Of a DNA stretch of 64,000 nt, positions 8,641 to 17,550 are shown piece after piece. The translations under genes and the position numbers were made by a program. The notes beneath the pieces were generated by a model. That model saw only the letters and a program-made list of their open reading frames with translations. It was not told the DNA's origin and made no database searches. The stretch comes from Bradyrhizobium sp. CSS354 (GTDB lineage Bacteria; Pseudomonadota; Alphaproteobacteria; Rhizobiales; Xanthobacteraceae). Positions within the stretch are counted from its first letter, which is position 1. Each line of letters begins with the position of its first letter. Location of the stretch: NCBI RefSeq assembly GCF_029051725.1, contig NZ_JAACFU010000010.1:1-64000 (forward strand). Direction: 5' to 3'.

Positions 8641-11600
8641 ATGAAGGTCAAGCTCGGTTCGACGACGCGGCTGCAAACGACGAAGATGACGTTTGGAAGC
8701 CGACTTCACGCTGTTAAAGGGTCAGGGTCAGGACGGCGGCATCGCTTGCTCGCCGGCACGGCCTTCACCGGCGCGTTCATCGCGGTGATCGCTGCCTATC
8801 CCCAAGGGGCGCTGGCGGCATGCGCAGGCGTCGACTCGGCGAGCGTCAGCTGCGACCTCGCCAATCAGGCGGCGGCCGGTATCCTCACCACCACATTCAA
8901 CGGCACCACGGTCGTGAACGTCGGCAATGGCGGCAAGATCGATGCCGCCGGCGCCACCGCCACCGTGACGGCGCCGGGCAACCTGACATTCAACCACAGC
9001 GACGCGACCTACGGCATCACGAATCTTGGTGTCGGCAGCGGTTCGGGCGTAACGCTCGCAAACGACTTCGGCAACATCACCTATGTCGGCAGCGCCGGCG
9101 TGGTCGCGACGGCCATGGGGGACGGCATCAACGCCATCATCAACGCCGGCGCTGGCAACATCAGCATCACCAACAATGGCACCGTGAGCGGCGTGGGCAC
9201 TGGCATCTACGTTGAGAACCAAGGTTCCGGCACCGTGCTGGTGAGCGGGACCGGCGCCGTGAACGGAGCCAGTGGGATCAGCGCGATACAGAACGGTGTC
9301 GGCCCAGGCGGCGGCACCAATGGTGTGGCGATCTCCGGCAGCGGCGCTGTCAACGGGTCCTTTGGCGTCGGCATCGCGGGACTCGTGGCAGGCGGCGCTT
9401 CCAACGTCCTGATCGACTGGTCCGGCCCGGTAAGCGGAGGTTTCAACAGCGCCATCCTCGCCCGGAACGACGGCAACGGAAACGTCGTCGTCAACGGCAG
9501 CGGTTCGGTGACCGGCGTGGATACCTTCACCTTCACGCCGGTCGACGGTATCAGAGCTTGGCAGACCAATGGTGCCGGCACCAGCGGCAGCGTGTCGGTC
9601 GGCGGTTCCGGCAATGTCAGCGCCACCGGCGACGGCATTACTGCCATCGTTATAGATACCAACAACACCGGCAACGTCACCGTCACCCGCACGGGCACGG
9701 TCACCGCGGACGGCGCCGGCATCGTTGCGCAAGCTTCCGGCGGCGGGAACGTCACCGTCGCTGGCACTGGCAATGTGAGTTCGTCCGGCTCCGCCGGCAT
9801 CTATGCCATGGCCTCCGGCGGCAACGGCAATGTCGTGGTCGCGCCCGCCGGCACCGTCGCCGGCCTGACACTCGGCATCACTGCGAGCGCCGTCGGGACC
9901 GGCAACGTCACCATCACGACGTCAGGCGACGTCAGCGGTCCGCAGGGCGGCGGCATCCTTGCAAACGTGGTGGACGGCCGCGCCACGGTGAACGTCACGA
10001 GCGGCACAGTCAGCGGCGGTACCAACAACACGGGTATCGTAGCCGGCGCAACGGGCACAGGTGGAGTCACCATCGCCATCAGCGCCGGCGCGTCCGTCAT
10101 CGGTCTCACCGGCATCGACGGCGACGGGACAAACAATCTCATCATCAACCACGGCACCATCCGGGGCTTAGTCGGCGTCAATTTCGTGGGCCCGACGTCG
10201 CTCGTCAATGCCGGCGCGATCATCGGCACGGCCGGCTCCGGCGTGATCTTCTTCGGCGTCGGCAACACGCTGACCATGGAGGGGCCCTTGGCCACGCTGA
10301 CGGGCCAGGCCATCGCCAGCCCCGTCGGCACCGATACGTTTCGATTTGCCGGCGCCGGCACCAACAGCTTCGACGTCAGCCAGATCGGCGCCAACTGGGC
10401 ATTGCTCGACAAGACCGGGAGCTCGAACTGGAGCCTGACCGGCACTGGTACTTACGCCGGCCCGGTAACGGTCAATGGCGGCACGCTCAGCGTCAACGGC
10501 GATCTTACTTCGGCAAGCAGCCTTACGGTGAATCCCGGCGGCACGCTCGGCGGCAGCGGCTTCGTCGGCAACGCCACCATCAACGGCGGCACGCTGGCGC
10601 CCGGCAATTCGATCGGCACGCTCACGGTCAGCGGCAGCCTGACCATGACGGCGGCATCGACCTATCTGGTGCAGATATCGGGCGCTTCGTCTGACAAAAC
10701 CGTCGTGACCGGCACCGCCAATCTGGCCGGCAAGGTCGCGGTCGATCCCTTGGCTCGCGTCTCCGCAACCACCACCTACACCATTCTGAACGCGGGCACC
10801 GTCAGCGGCACTTTCTCCACGGCGGATTTCCTCGCCGCCAACAGTTTCGCGCGCAATGCGCGACTGAGCTATGTGGGCAACGACGTCTTTCTGACGGTCG
10901 ATCCCGGCCTGCTGTCGCCGAACCTGCCCACCAATGCCAACATCAACCAGAAGAACGTCGCTGCCGGAATCGACAACGCGCTCAATGCGGGCGCGAACAT
11001 GCCGGGGGGCTTCAACGCGCTATTCGCCCTGACCGGCTCCGGTCTTGCCAATGCGCTGTCCCAGATCTCCGGCGAGACGGCAACCGGATCGCAGCAGTCG
11101 ACGTTCAATGCGATGAACCAGTTCATGGGGTTGATGACCGATCCGTTCATCGCCGGACGAGACGGAGCCGCAAATGCGCCCGGCGCGGCGCCAGGTTTCG
11201 CCGAGGAGGAAGCGCTCGCCTATGCCGCGAGGAAGCGTAACCCGAACGACGCGCTGGCCGCGATCTACACCAAGGCGCCAGCTGCGGCGCCGTTCCAGCA
11301 GCGCTGGAGCGTGTGGGCGGCCGGATTTGGCGGCTCGCAGAAAACCGACGGCAACTCGATCGCCGGCTCGAACAACACCAGCAGCAGCCTCTATGGCACC
11401 GCTGTCGGCGCCGACTACCGCATCTCGCGCGACACGCTGGTTGGGTTTGCACTTGCCGGCGGCGGCACCAATTTCAGCGTCGTCAACGGTGGCGGCGGAC
11501 GCTCCGACCTGTTCCAGGCGGGCGCCTTCGTACGCCATACGGTGGGCGCCGCTTATTTCTCCGGCGCGCTCGCCTACGGCTGGCAGGACGTCACCACCGA

Positions 11601-12147
11601 TCGCACCGTCACCATCGCCGGCATCGATCGGCTGCGCGCGCAGTTTAACGCCAATGCGTTCTCCGGTCGCGCCGAGGGCGGCTACCGCTTCGTCGCGCCC
11701 GTAATTGGCGGGGTCGGATTCACGCCGTACGCGGCTGGCCAGTTCACCACCTTCGACCTGCCGGCCTATGCCGAGTCCGTCGTCTCCGGCGCCAACACCT
11801 TTGCGCTGGCCTACGGCTCCAAGAGCGTCACCGCGACCCGCAGCGAACTCGGCGTCCGCACCGACAAATCCTTTGCCATGCAGAGCGGGATGCTGACGCT
11901 GCGCGGCCGCGTGGCCTGGGCGCATGATTTCAATCCCGACCGCGGCATTGGTGCGACGTTCCAGACGCTGCCGGGCGCCAGCTTCTTCGTCAACGGCGCG
12001 GCGCAAGCCGCCGAGTCCGCGCTCGTCACCGCATCCGCGGAGACCAGATGGATGAACGGCTGGTCGACCGCCGCGACATTCGAAGGCGAGTTCTCCAGCG
12101 TGACGCGCAGCTACGCCGGCAAGGGCGTGGTGCGATATGCGTGGTAG
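8641..12147 (+). CDS. Autotransporter with long glycine-rich repeat passenger
   Basis: About 1168 residues from the ATG at 8641, which has a GGAG ribosome binding site eight bases upstream. The N-terminus has an extended basic region, then a hydrophobic core and an ALAAC junction near residue 60, typical of extended autotransporter signal peptides. The passenger (about residues 60-600) is built from degenerate Gly/Asn/Val-rich repeats of beta-helix type (SGTGNV and SGSGAV-like turns). One autotransporter-associated beta-strand repeat follows (GTGTYAGPVTVNGGTL). The barrel spans about residues 885-1168 and ends VRYAW. Barrel and linker are close copies of those in the autotransporter at the left edge, so these are recent paralogues with different passengers. 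Confidence 0.93.
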   Translation: MKVKLGSTTRLQTTKMTFGSRLHAVKGSGSGRRHRLLAGTAFTGAFIAVIAAYPQGALAACAGVDSASVSCDLANQAAAGILTTTFNGTTVVNVGNGGKIDAAGATATVTAPGNLTFNHSDATYGITNLGVGSGSGVTLANDFGNITYVGSAGVVATAMGDGINAIINAGAGNISITNNGTVSGVGTGIYVENQGSGTVLVSGTGAVNGASGISAIQNGVGPGGGTNGVAISGSGAVNGSFGVGIAGLVAGGASNVLIDWSGPVSGGFNSAILARNDGNGNVVVNGSGSVTGVDTFTFTPVDGIRAWQTNGAGTSGSVSVGGSGNVSATGDGITAIVIDTNNTGNVTVTRTGTVTADGAGIVAQASGGGNVTVAGTGNVSSSGSAGIYAMASGGNGNVVVAPAGTVAGLTLGITASAVGTGNVTITTSGDVSGPQGGGILANVVDGRATVNVTSGTVSGGTNNTGIVAGATGTGGVTIAISAGASVIGLTGIDGDGTNNLIINHGTIRGLVGVNFVGPTSLVNAGAIIGTAGSGVIFFGVGNTLTMEGPLATLTGQAIASPVGTDTFRFAGAGTNSFDVSQIGANWALLDKTGSSNWSLTGTGTYAGPVTVNGGTLSVNGDLTSASSLTVNPGGTLGGSGFVGNATINGGTLAPGNSIGTLTVSGSLTMTAASTYLVQISGASSDKTVVTGTANLAGKVAVDPLARVSATTTYTILNAGTVSGTFSTADFLAANSFARNARLSYVGNDVFLTVDPGLLSPNLPTNANINQKNVAAGIDNALNAGANMPGGFNALFALTGSGLANALSQISGETATGSQQSTFNAMNQFMGLMTDPFIAGRDGAANAPGAAPGFAEEEALAYAARKRNPNDALAAIYTKAPAAAPFQQRWSVWAAGFGGSQKTDGNSIAGSNNTSSSLYGTAVGADYRISRDTLVGFALAGGGTNFSVVNGGGGRSDLFQAGAFVRHTVGAAYFSGALAYGWQDVTTDRTVTIAGIDRLRAQFNANAFSGRAEGGYRFVAPVIGGVGFTPYAAGQFTTFDLPAYAESVVSGANTFALAYGSKSVTATRSELGVRTDKSFAMQSGMLTLRGRVAWAHDFNPDRGIGATFQTLPGASFFVNGAAQAAESALVTASAETRWMNGWSTAATFEGEFSSVTRSYAGKGVVRYAW

Positions 12148-12453
12148 GCACCCGTCTCCCTAGTCTCGACCAGCGCCGGCTTGCTCTTGCATGCCCGGCA
12201 CGGGTGCGCGCAGCTTGCGGCTCAGCATCGCGCAAGCTGGTGCGGCGGGGCAGGGTGTCTCACGCAGGGAGGGAGCAATCGTCAGCCGCGCGGTGCTGCT
12301 TGCCAGAGGTCGTCCGAGTCGATTGGCTTTAATCCCCGGACAAATGGCACATTTGAGTCCGGCGAGGGCGGAATCCGGGTCCGGCCGGGCTTCCCCTGGC
12401 GGCCCGCATGGCCTATTGACGCTGCAACGCAACAATTCCCCCAAAAAGACCTC
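12148..12453. other. 306-bp intergenic region between autotransporter and ABC-F gene
   Basis: No intact gene is supported. The left part (12165-12209) resembles the 3' end of the di-heme cytochrome gene at 2345-2388 and is listed separately. The frame of the downstream ABC-F gene is open through this gap, but the extra ~90 residues are low-complexity and unlike any ABC-F N-terminus, so the start at 12454 is preferred. Confidence 0.5.
12165..12209 (-). pseudogene. Remnant resembling the 3' end of the di-heme cytochrome gene
   Basis: This ~45-bp stretch aligns with 2345-2388 (inside the C-terminus of the cytochrome gene) with only a few substitutions and a 2-bp indel. Read on the minus strand it gives PVPGMQEQAGAG against PAPGTQEQAGAL in the intact protein. 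It lies directly after an autotransporter, just as the intact cytochrome gene lies after the first autotransporter. It therefore looks like the trace of a tandem duplication that copied an autotransporter 3' end plus the start of its downstream neighbour. Confidence 0.6.
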
Positions 12454-14076
12454 ATGATCCGCCTCGACAACGTCAGCAAGCAAGCCGGCCACCAGATCCT
12501 GTTCATCGAAGCGTCCGCCGCCCTCAACAAGGGGGAGAAGATCGGGCTCGTCGGCCCGAACGGCGCGGGCAAGACCACGCTATTCCGGATGATCGCCGGC
12601 GAGGAACTGCCCGATGAGGGGCAGGTCTCGACCGATCGCGGCATCACCATCGGCTATTTCAACCAGGATGTCGGCGAGATGGCCGGCCGCAGCGCCGTGG
12701 CCGAGGTCATGGACGGGGCGGGGCCGGTGAGTGCGGTAGCGGCTGAGCTGCGCGAGCTCGAGACGGCGATGGCCGATCCTGATAAGGCCGACCAGATGGA
12801 TGAGATCATCGCGCGTTATGGCGAGGTGCAGCACGCCTTCGAAGAGCTCGACGGCTACGCGCTCGACGGCCGCGCGCGCGAGGCGCTGTCCGGCCTCGGC
12901 TTCAGCCAGGAGATGATGGACGGCGACGTCGGCAAGCTCTCCGGCGGCTGGAAGATGCGCGTGGCGCTGGCGCGGATTCTCCTGATGCGCCCAGACGTCA
13001 TGCTGCTCGACGAACCCAGCAACCATCTCGATCTCGAAAGCCTGATCTGGCTGGAGAAGTTCTTGCACGATTACGAAGGCACGCTGCTGATGACCTCGCA
13101 CGATCGCGAGTTCATCAACCGCGTGATCTCGAAAGTGGTCGAGATCGATTCAGGATCGCTCACCACCTACGCCGGCAATTACGAGTTCTACGAGCAGCAG
13201 CGGGCGCTGAGCGAGAAGCAGCAGCAGGCGCAGTTCGAGCGCCAGCAGGCAATGCTCGCCAAGGAGATCAAGTTCATCGAGCGGTTCAAGGCGCGCGCCT
13301 CTCATGCAGCGCAGGTGCAGAGCCGGGTGAAGAAGCTCGACAAGATCGAGCGGGTCGAGCCGCCGCGCCGCCGCCAGACGGTGGCATTCGACTTCCCGCC
13401 GGCGCCGCGCTCCGGCGAGGACGTTGTTGCGCTCAAAAAGGTGTTCAAGGGCTACGGCAGCAAGCGGATCTATGACGGGCTCGATTTCATGATCCGCCGC
13501 AGGGAGCGCTGGTGCGTGATGGGCGTCAACGGCGCCGGCAAATCGACACTGCTCAAGCTCGTCGCGGGAGCGAGCGAGCCGGACGAGGGCACGGTGGCGG
13601 TCGGCGGCAGCGTCAAGATGGGCTATTTCGCCCAGCATGCGATGGATTTGCTCGACGGCGAGCAGACGGTGTTCGAGTCACTCGAATACGCGTTTCCGAC
13701 CGCGGGGCAGGGGTCCTTGCGCGCGCTCGCCGGCTGCTTCGGCTTCTCCGGCGACGACGTCGAGAAGCGCTGCCGCGTATTATCGGGCGGCGAGAAGGCG
13801 CGCCTCGTGATGGCGAAGATGCTGTTCGATCCGCCGAACTTTCTGGTGCTGGACGAGCCGACCAACCATCTCGACCTCGCCACCAAGGAGATGCTGATCG
13901 CGGCGCTGTCGGATTTCGAGGGCACCATGCTGTTCGTCTCGCATGACCGGCATTTTCTCAGCGTCCTGTCGAACCGCGTTCTGGAGCTGACGCCCGAAGG
14001 CATCCACCAGTTCGGCGGCGGCTACACCGAATATGTCGCGCGCACAGGGCAGGAAGCGCCGGGGTTGCGGAGCTAG
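12454..14076 (+). CDS. ABC-F family ATP-binding protein (YbiT-like)
   Basis: 540 residues from ATG 12454, the size of YbiT/EttA-type ABC-F proteins. Two soluble ABC cassettes are present and no membrane domain: Walker A GPNGAGKT near residue 35 and GVNGAGKS near 359, signatures LSGGWKMR near 163 and LSGGEKAR near 443, and Walker B segments LLDEPSNHLD and LVLDEPTNHLD. A charged linker rich in Gln/Arg/Lys (about 240-310) matches the P-site tRNA interaction motif region of this family. ABC-F proteins act on the ribosome to relieve stalled or non-productive states. It appears to be a single-gene unit. The start is chosen because upstream in-frame sequence is not family-like. Confidence 0.92.
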   Translation: MIRLDNVSKQAGHQILFIEASAALNKGEKIGLVGPNGAGKTTLFRMIAGEELPDEGQVSTDRGITIGYFNQDVGEMAGRSAVAEVMDGAGPVSAVAAELRELETAMADPDKADQMDEIIARYGEVQHAFEELDGYALDGRAREALSGLGFSQEMMDGDVGKLSGGWKMRVALARILLMRPDVMLLDEPSNHLDLESLIWLEKFLHDYEGTLLMTSHDREFINRVISKVVEIDSGSLTTYAGNYEFYEQQRALSEKQQQAQFERQQAMLAKEIKFIERFKARASHAAQVQSRVKKLDKIERVEPPRRRQTVAFDFPPAPRSGEDVVALKKVFKGYGSKRIYDGLDFMIRRRERWCVMGVNGAGKSTLLKLVAGASEPDEGTVAVGGSVKMGYFAQHAMDLLDGEQTVFESLEYAFPTAGQGSLRALAGCFGFSGDDVEKRCRVLSGGEKARLVMAKMLFDPPNFLVLDEPTNHLDLATKEMLIAALSDFEGTMLFVSHDRHFLSVLSNRVLELTPEGIHQFGGGYTEYVARTGQEAPGLRS

Positions 14077-14085
14077 ATGGGATCG

Positions 14086-14116
14086 GTAGCCTGGATGGAG
14101 CGCAGCGCAATCCGGG
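14086..14116 (+). repeat. REP palindrome unit, forward orientation, left of the transposase gene
   Basis: A 31-bp copy of the dispersed element with ends GTAGCC(C/T)GGATGGAGCG and CGCAATCCGGG, here with one T substitution. Its self-complementary CCGGAT/ATCCGG arms can fold into a hairpin. It flanks the RAYT gene and is mirrored by the copy at 14662-14693. Confidence 0.85.
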
Positions 14117-14650
14117 TCAGTCTTCGCGTTCACCGAAGCTACCAACAATCTCTCCAGATCCTCCCCAATCGAGCGGAAGCAGGCCTTCGCGGACGTAGCG
14201 GTGAAGCGACGAATGCGGCCAGTCTATCGGTGACGCGACAAGGCCGTGCTTGACCGGATTGTAGTGAATGTAGTTCGCGCAGCGTTCGAAATCGGTCTCG
14301 TCGCGAATGGTATGCTCCCAAAAACGTCGCTGCCACAATGCGAATTCGCCCCGACGATTGCGGCTGATGGGGACACCTGAAATAGCCAGTTGATGCGTGA
14401 AGGAGCTCTTGATCCGCCGCCATCGGCCGGAAAGATCAGCGTCATTGTTCGGCAGCGTCATAATGATGTGCAGATGATCGGGGAGGGCGACGATCGCGTC
14501 GATCGTGAACGGCCTTTCTTCGCGTGCCACTCGGAATGCGTGGCGCAGCTTATCCACATGATCGACCAACACGGACGATCGTCGATCGTCCAGCGTCACC
14601 GTGAAGAAGAAGGTCCCGCCAGGGACGAAATTGCGCCGATAGCGAACCAC
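14117..14650 (-). mobile_element. REP-associated tyrosine transposase (RAYT, TnpA_REP family)
   Basis: A 177-residue single-domain Y1 HUH protein of the IS200/IS605-related RAYT family. Visible hallmarks are the N-terminal YRRNFVPGGTFFFTV block, the HUH metal motif at H59/H61 (LPDHLHIIM), the WQRRFWEHTIRDE block near 106-118, and the catalytic Tyr130 in YIHYNPVKHG. RAYTs bind and nick their cognate REP hairpins and are thought to spread them, but are not classical self-mobile transposases. A GTG start at 14650 is used. The gene sits between inverted REP copies only 1-12 bp from its ends, and the same REP family recurs through the window, giving a REPtron-like arrangement. Confidence 0.93.
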
Positions 14651-14661
14651 GCGAGCACCTT

Positions 14662-14693
14662 CCCGGATTACGCTTTCGCTCCATCCGGGCTAC
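14662..14693 (-). repeat. REP palindrome unit, inverted, right of the transposase gene
   Basis: A 32-bp reverse-orientation copy (CCCGGATTACGCTTTCGCTCC, then ATCCGGGCTAC when split into its two halves). It lies 12 bp upstream of the RAYT start and pairs with the forward copy at 14086-14116. Confidence 0.85.
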
Positions 14694-14784
14694 AACCAGA
14701 TCGAGAGATTTGCAATCCATTCGCTCGCTTGCACGTTTCAGGGGCTCTCGCTACGCTGCTTAAAAAAGCGGGAGTGACACAGCC

Positions 14785-15660
14785 ATGAAGCAGCTGCGCA
14801 TCGGCGACATCACCATCGATGCGGTGATCGAGCGGGAGGGGCCGTGGCGGCGGCCGCAGGATTTTTTCCCGGCTTATGACGAGGGTGTGTTCAACCACCA
14901 TCTGCCGACGATGGAGCCGGAGGTGTTCGACGCCGCGCGCGGCATGATGATGATCACCTATCAGACCTTCGTCGTGCGCACGCCGCGCTACACCATCCTG
15001 GTGGATACCTGCACCGGCGAGGACAAGGGCCATCCGCCGCCGTTCGATTTTCCGGGCAAGGCGCGCTGGCGCAACGAGCTGTTCGCGCTCGGCATCGGCT
15101 TCGAGCAGATCGACTACGTCTTCTGCACGCATCTGCATATCGACCACACCGGCTGGAATACGACCTTGCGCGACGGCCGTTGGGTGCCGACGTTTCCGAA
15201 TGCGAAATACGTCTTCCACAAGGGAGAATATGCGGCCTGGGAGGCCGAGCATGCCAAGGGCAGCAACCCGCCCGGCACCGTGTTTCGCGACAATTGCCTG
15301 CCGATCGTCGAGGCAGGCCAAGCGCTGTTGGTCGATGATGATTACGCGCTCGACGACACCGTCACGCTGACGCCGACGCCGGGGCATTCGCCCTGCCATT
15401 GCTGCGTCAACATCTTCTCGAAGGGGCGCCGCGCGGTGGTCGCCGGCGACCTCATGCACCACCAGATTCAGTGCCGCGAGCCGGACTGGTCGGCCAAGCC
15501 GGATTGGGACGCGAAGCAGTCGGCGGTGTCGCGGCGAAAGTTTTTTGCTTCCGTCGCCGACACCGACACGCTGATCCTGCCGATTCATTTTCCAACGCCG
15601 ACCGTCGGGCTGATCAAGCCGCTCGGCGCCGCCTTTGACTACCGTTTCAAGCGGGAGTAG
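14785..15660 (+). CDS. MBL-fold metallo-hydrolase
   Basis: A 291-residue protein with the metallo-beta-lactamase signature HLHIDHTGW (around residues 115-123), a further metal-ligand His in TPGHSPCHC (about 196-204), an Asp in VVAGDLMHH (about 219-227) and a C-terminal His in ILPIHFPTP. The sequence resembles the quorum-quenching/AHL-lactonase-like and related hydrolases of this superfamily, but the substrate cannot be assigned. There is no signal peptide. The ribosome binding site GGGAG is about 11 bases before the ATG. It is followed by an intergenic repeat shared with the convergent asparaginase gene. Confidence 0.9.
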   Translation: MKQLRIGDITIDAVIEREGPWRRPQDFFPAYDEGVFNHHLPTMEPEVFDAARGMMMITYQTFVVRTPRYTILVDTCTGEDKGHPPPFDFPGKARWRNELFALGIGFEQIDYVFCTHLHIDHTGWNTTLRDGRWVPTFPNAKYVFHKGEYAAWEAEHAKGSNPPGTVFRDNCLPIVEAGQALLVDDDYALDDTVTLTPTPGHSPCHCCVNIFSKGRRAVVAGDLMHHQIQCREPDWSAKPDWDAKQSAVSRRKFFASVADTDTLILPIHFPTPTVGLIKPLGAAFDYRFKRE

Positions 15661-15673
15661 GCGACCGCCTCGC

Positions 15674-15759
15674 CGTCATGGCCGGGCTCGTCCCGGCCAT
15701 CCACGACCTTCTACGCGGAAACAAGAACGTAGATGCCCGGGACAAGCCCGGGCATGACG
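15674..15759. repeat. Intergenic palindromic repeat of the ATGGCCGGG / CCCGGGCATGAC type
   Basis: Two short palindromes, CGTCATGGCCGGG...TCCCGGCCAT (15674-15700) and ATGCCCGGGACAAGCCCGGG-CATGACG (15732-15759), face each other and can form one long stem. They lie between two convergent genes. A related single copy is at 17025-17050. This is a second dispersed repeat family, distinct from the GTAGCCCGG REPs. Confidence 0.7.
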
Positions 15760-15789
15760 AGTTCGTGGAGGGACCGCACGTCGGACGGT

Positions 15790-16881
15790 CTAGTAAGTGA
15801 AGAACATCCGCTGGATTTCTTTCGTGTCGGTCGTCTTGGTCAGCGCCAGCATCAGCAGAATGCGCGCCTTTTGAGGATTGAGCGTATCCGAGACGACGAA
15901 GTCGTGTTCGTCGTCCTTGGCCTCGCCGTTGCGCGCGACGATGCCGTTGCCGACCCGGCTGCTGCGCACGATGACGACCCCCTTCTTGCGGGCTTCGTCG
16001 AGGGCCGGCTCGACCGCGGGCCGAGCCAGGCTGCCGTCCCCCACGCCGGCATGCACGATCCCCTTGGCTCCGGCGGCGACAAAGGCGTCGATCGCGACCC
16101 GGTTCATGTTGGCGTAGCCGTAGACGATGTCGACTTGCGGCAGGACATCGAGGCTGGAGACGTCGAATTCGGAGTCCGCCGTATGCCGCCGAGTCGATTG
16201 ACGATAGAAGTACGGCTTGTTGCCCTGCATGTAGCCGAGAAAGCCGAGTTCCGGTGTCCGGAAGGTGTCCGCCGTCGAGGTGTTGTTCTTGGTGACATCG
16301 CGAGCCGCGTTGATCTGATCGTTGAGAGCAACGAGCACGCCCTTGCCGACGGCCTCGTCACTGCCCGCGAGGATCACCGCGTTGAAGAGGTTGATCGGCC
16401 CATCCGCGCTGATCGCCGTCGACGGCCGCATCGCACCGACGACGACGACCGGTTTCTTGCTCTTGACGACGAGGTCGAGGAAATAGCTGGTTTCCTCGAT
16501 CGTATCGGTCCCGTGCGTGATCACGATCCCATCGACGTCGTCCTGCGCGAGCAGCGTGTTGACGCGTTTTGCGAGCTTGAGCCAGTAGTCGTTATTCATG
16601 TTCTCGCTGGCGATCTGGAAAACCTGCTCGCCCTTGACGTTGGCCACCGTTTTCAGTTCGGGGACGGCATTCAGGAGGGTCTCGATGCCCACCGTAGCTG
16701 CGGTGTAGCCGACCACGGTGGTGCTGCTCGCCCCGCTGCCGGCGATCGTGCCGCCGGTTGCGAGCACCATGACGTTGGGCAGTCCCGGGCCCCGCGCGTT
16801 CGCGGCTTCAAGTCCGATGAGCAGAGCGAAGAGCAAGCTCATTGCCGCGATGAAGTGATGACGCACTCGAGGTTGCCACAT
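15790..16881 (-). CDS. Periplasmic type II L-asparaginase
   Basis: A 363-residue asparaginase/glutaminase hydrolysing L-asparagine to aspartate and ammonia. A signal peptide covers about residues 1-29. The first active-site motif ATGGTIAGSG is at 41-50 with the nucleophilic Thr45, and the second, THGTDTIEET, provides the Thr/Asp pair. Length fits the bacterial type II enzymes plus a leader. It is a lone gene, convergent with the metallo-hydrolase. A 219-bp gap separates it from the PsiF-like gene and contains a repeat palindrome. Confidence 0.93.
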   Translation of the reverse strand: MWQPRVRHHFIAAMSLLFALLIGLEAANARGPGLPNVMVLATGGTIAGSGASSTTVVGYTAATVGIETLLNAVPELKTVANVKGEQVFQIASENMNNDYWLKLAKRVNTLLAQDDVDGIVITHGTDTIEETSYFLDLVVKSKKPVVVVGAMRPSTAISADGPINLFNAVILAGSDEAVGKGVLVALNDQINAARDVTKNNTSTADTFRTPELGFLGYMQGNKPYFYRQSTRRHTADSEFDVSSLDVLPQVDIVYGYANMNRVAIDAFVAAGAKGIVHAGVGDGSLARPAVEPALDEARKKGVVIVRSSRVGNGIVARNGEAKDDEHDFVVSDTLNPQKARILLMLALTKTTDTKEIQRMFFTY

Positions 16882-17024
16882 CTTGACGTCCCTTTCCTAG
16901 AAAGCCCTGTCGATGCGCCCCGGTTCGCTCAGCACCGTATGATCGGTCAGTCGAGAGCTCCTGTCTAGGGTGGCGGCTTTCGGATGATTTGGTCTGGACG
17001 CCGGCACTGGAAGCACAAACGCGA

Positions 17025-17050
17025 ATGGCCGGGACAGGCCCGGCCATGAC
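17025..17050. repeat. Short palindromic intergenic repeat
   Basis: ATGGCCGGGACAGGCCCGGCC plus CATGAC forms a near-perfect hairpin and belongs to the same family as 15674-15759. It lies between the asparaginase and PsiF-like genes. Confidence 0.6.
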
Positions 17051-17100
17051 AGTGTTCGTTTGGCGATTGCCCGCTAAAGATGCAGCGAGTTCGCGACGCC

Positions 17101-17349
17101 TTACGCGCCCATCTCGCACTTCTTCATGAAGCTGTTCTTTGCGGCGCCGGCGAGCGGCTTGCCCTCGGCGCTGACGGCCTTGGGCGCGCAGGCGTCGGCC
17201 TTGCACTTCTTCATGAACGAGCTCTTGGCGGCTCCAGCCAAGGCCTTGCCGTCCTTGCCGACGGCCTTGCTTTCGCAGGTGTCGTCCGCGAAGGCCGAAC
17301 CCGCTGCAAAAGTGGCAACGATCGCAGCCAGGAAAATCCGCTTCATCAT
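17101..17349 (-). CDS. PsiF-repeat family secreted protein
   Basis: About 82 residues from the ATG at 17349 (tandem ATG-ATG, with GGGAGA upstream on the coding strand). A cleavable signal peptide (MMKRIFLAAIVATFAAGSAFA) precedes two copies of a ~35-residue repeat. Each copy has KAV...GK.LAGAAK.SFMKKC and two Cys, as in E. coli PsiF, the phosphate-starvation-inducible protein of unknown role. It is probably periplasmic with disulfides. An in-frame extension upstream is less signal-like and was not used. Confidence 0.85.
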   Translation of the reverse strand: MMKRIFLAAIVATFAAGSAFADDTCESKAVGKDGKALAGAAKSSFMKKCKADACAPKAVSAEGKPLAGAAKNSFMKKCEMGA

Positions 17350-17550
17350 GATTGTCTCCCTAAACCAGAAATGGCGCGCGGATTGGAGCCGGGAATCGTG
17401 GCGCAATCAAGCTGGATCAGCGCCTGCCGTCCGGTCTTCCCAGCGATTTTCCGAGCGCGGGTGCGACAGGGCCCACCGCCTGCTGCACTGCTCGCTGACC
17501 GGGCCGGGCAATCCTGCTAGCTTCGGGCGAGTTTAGCCGGAGGGAGCATC

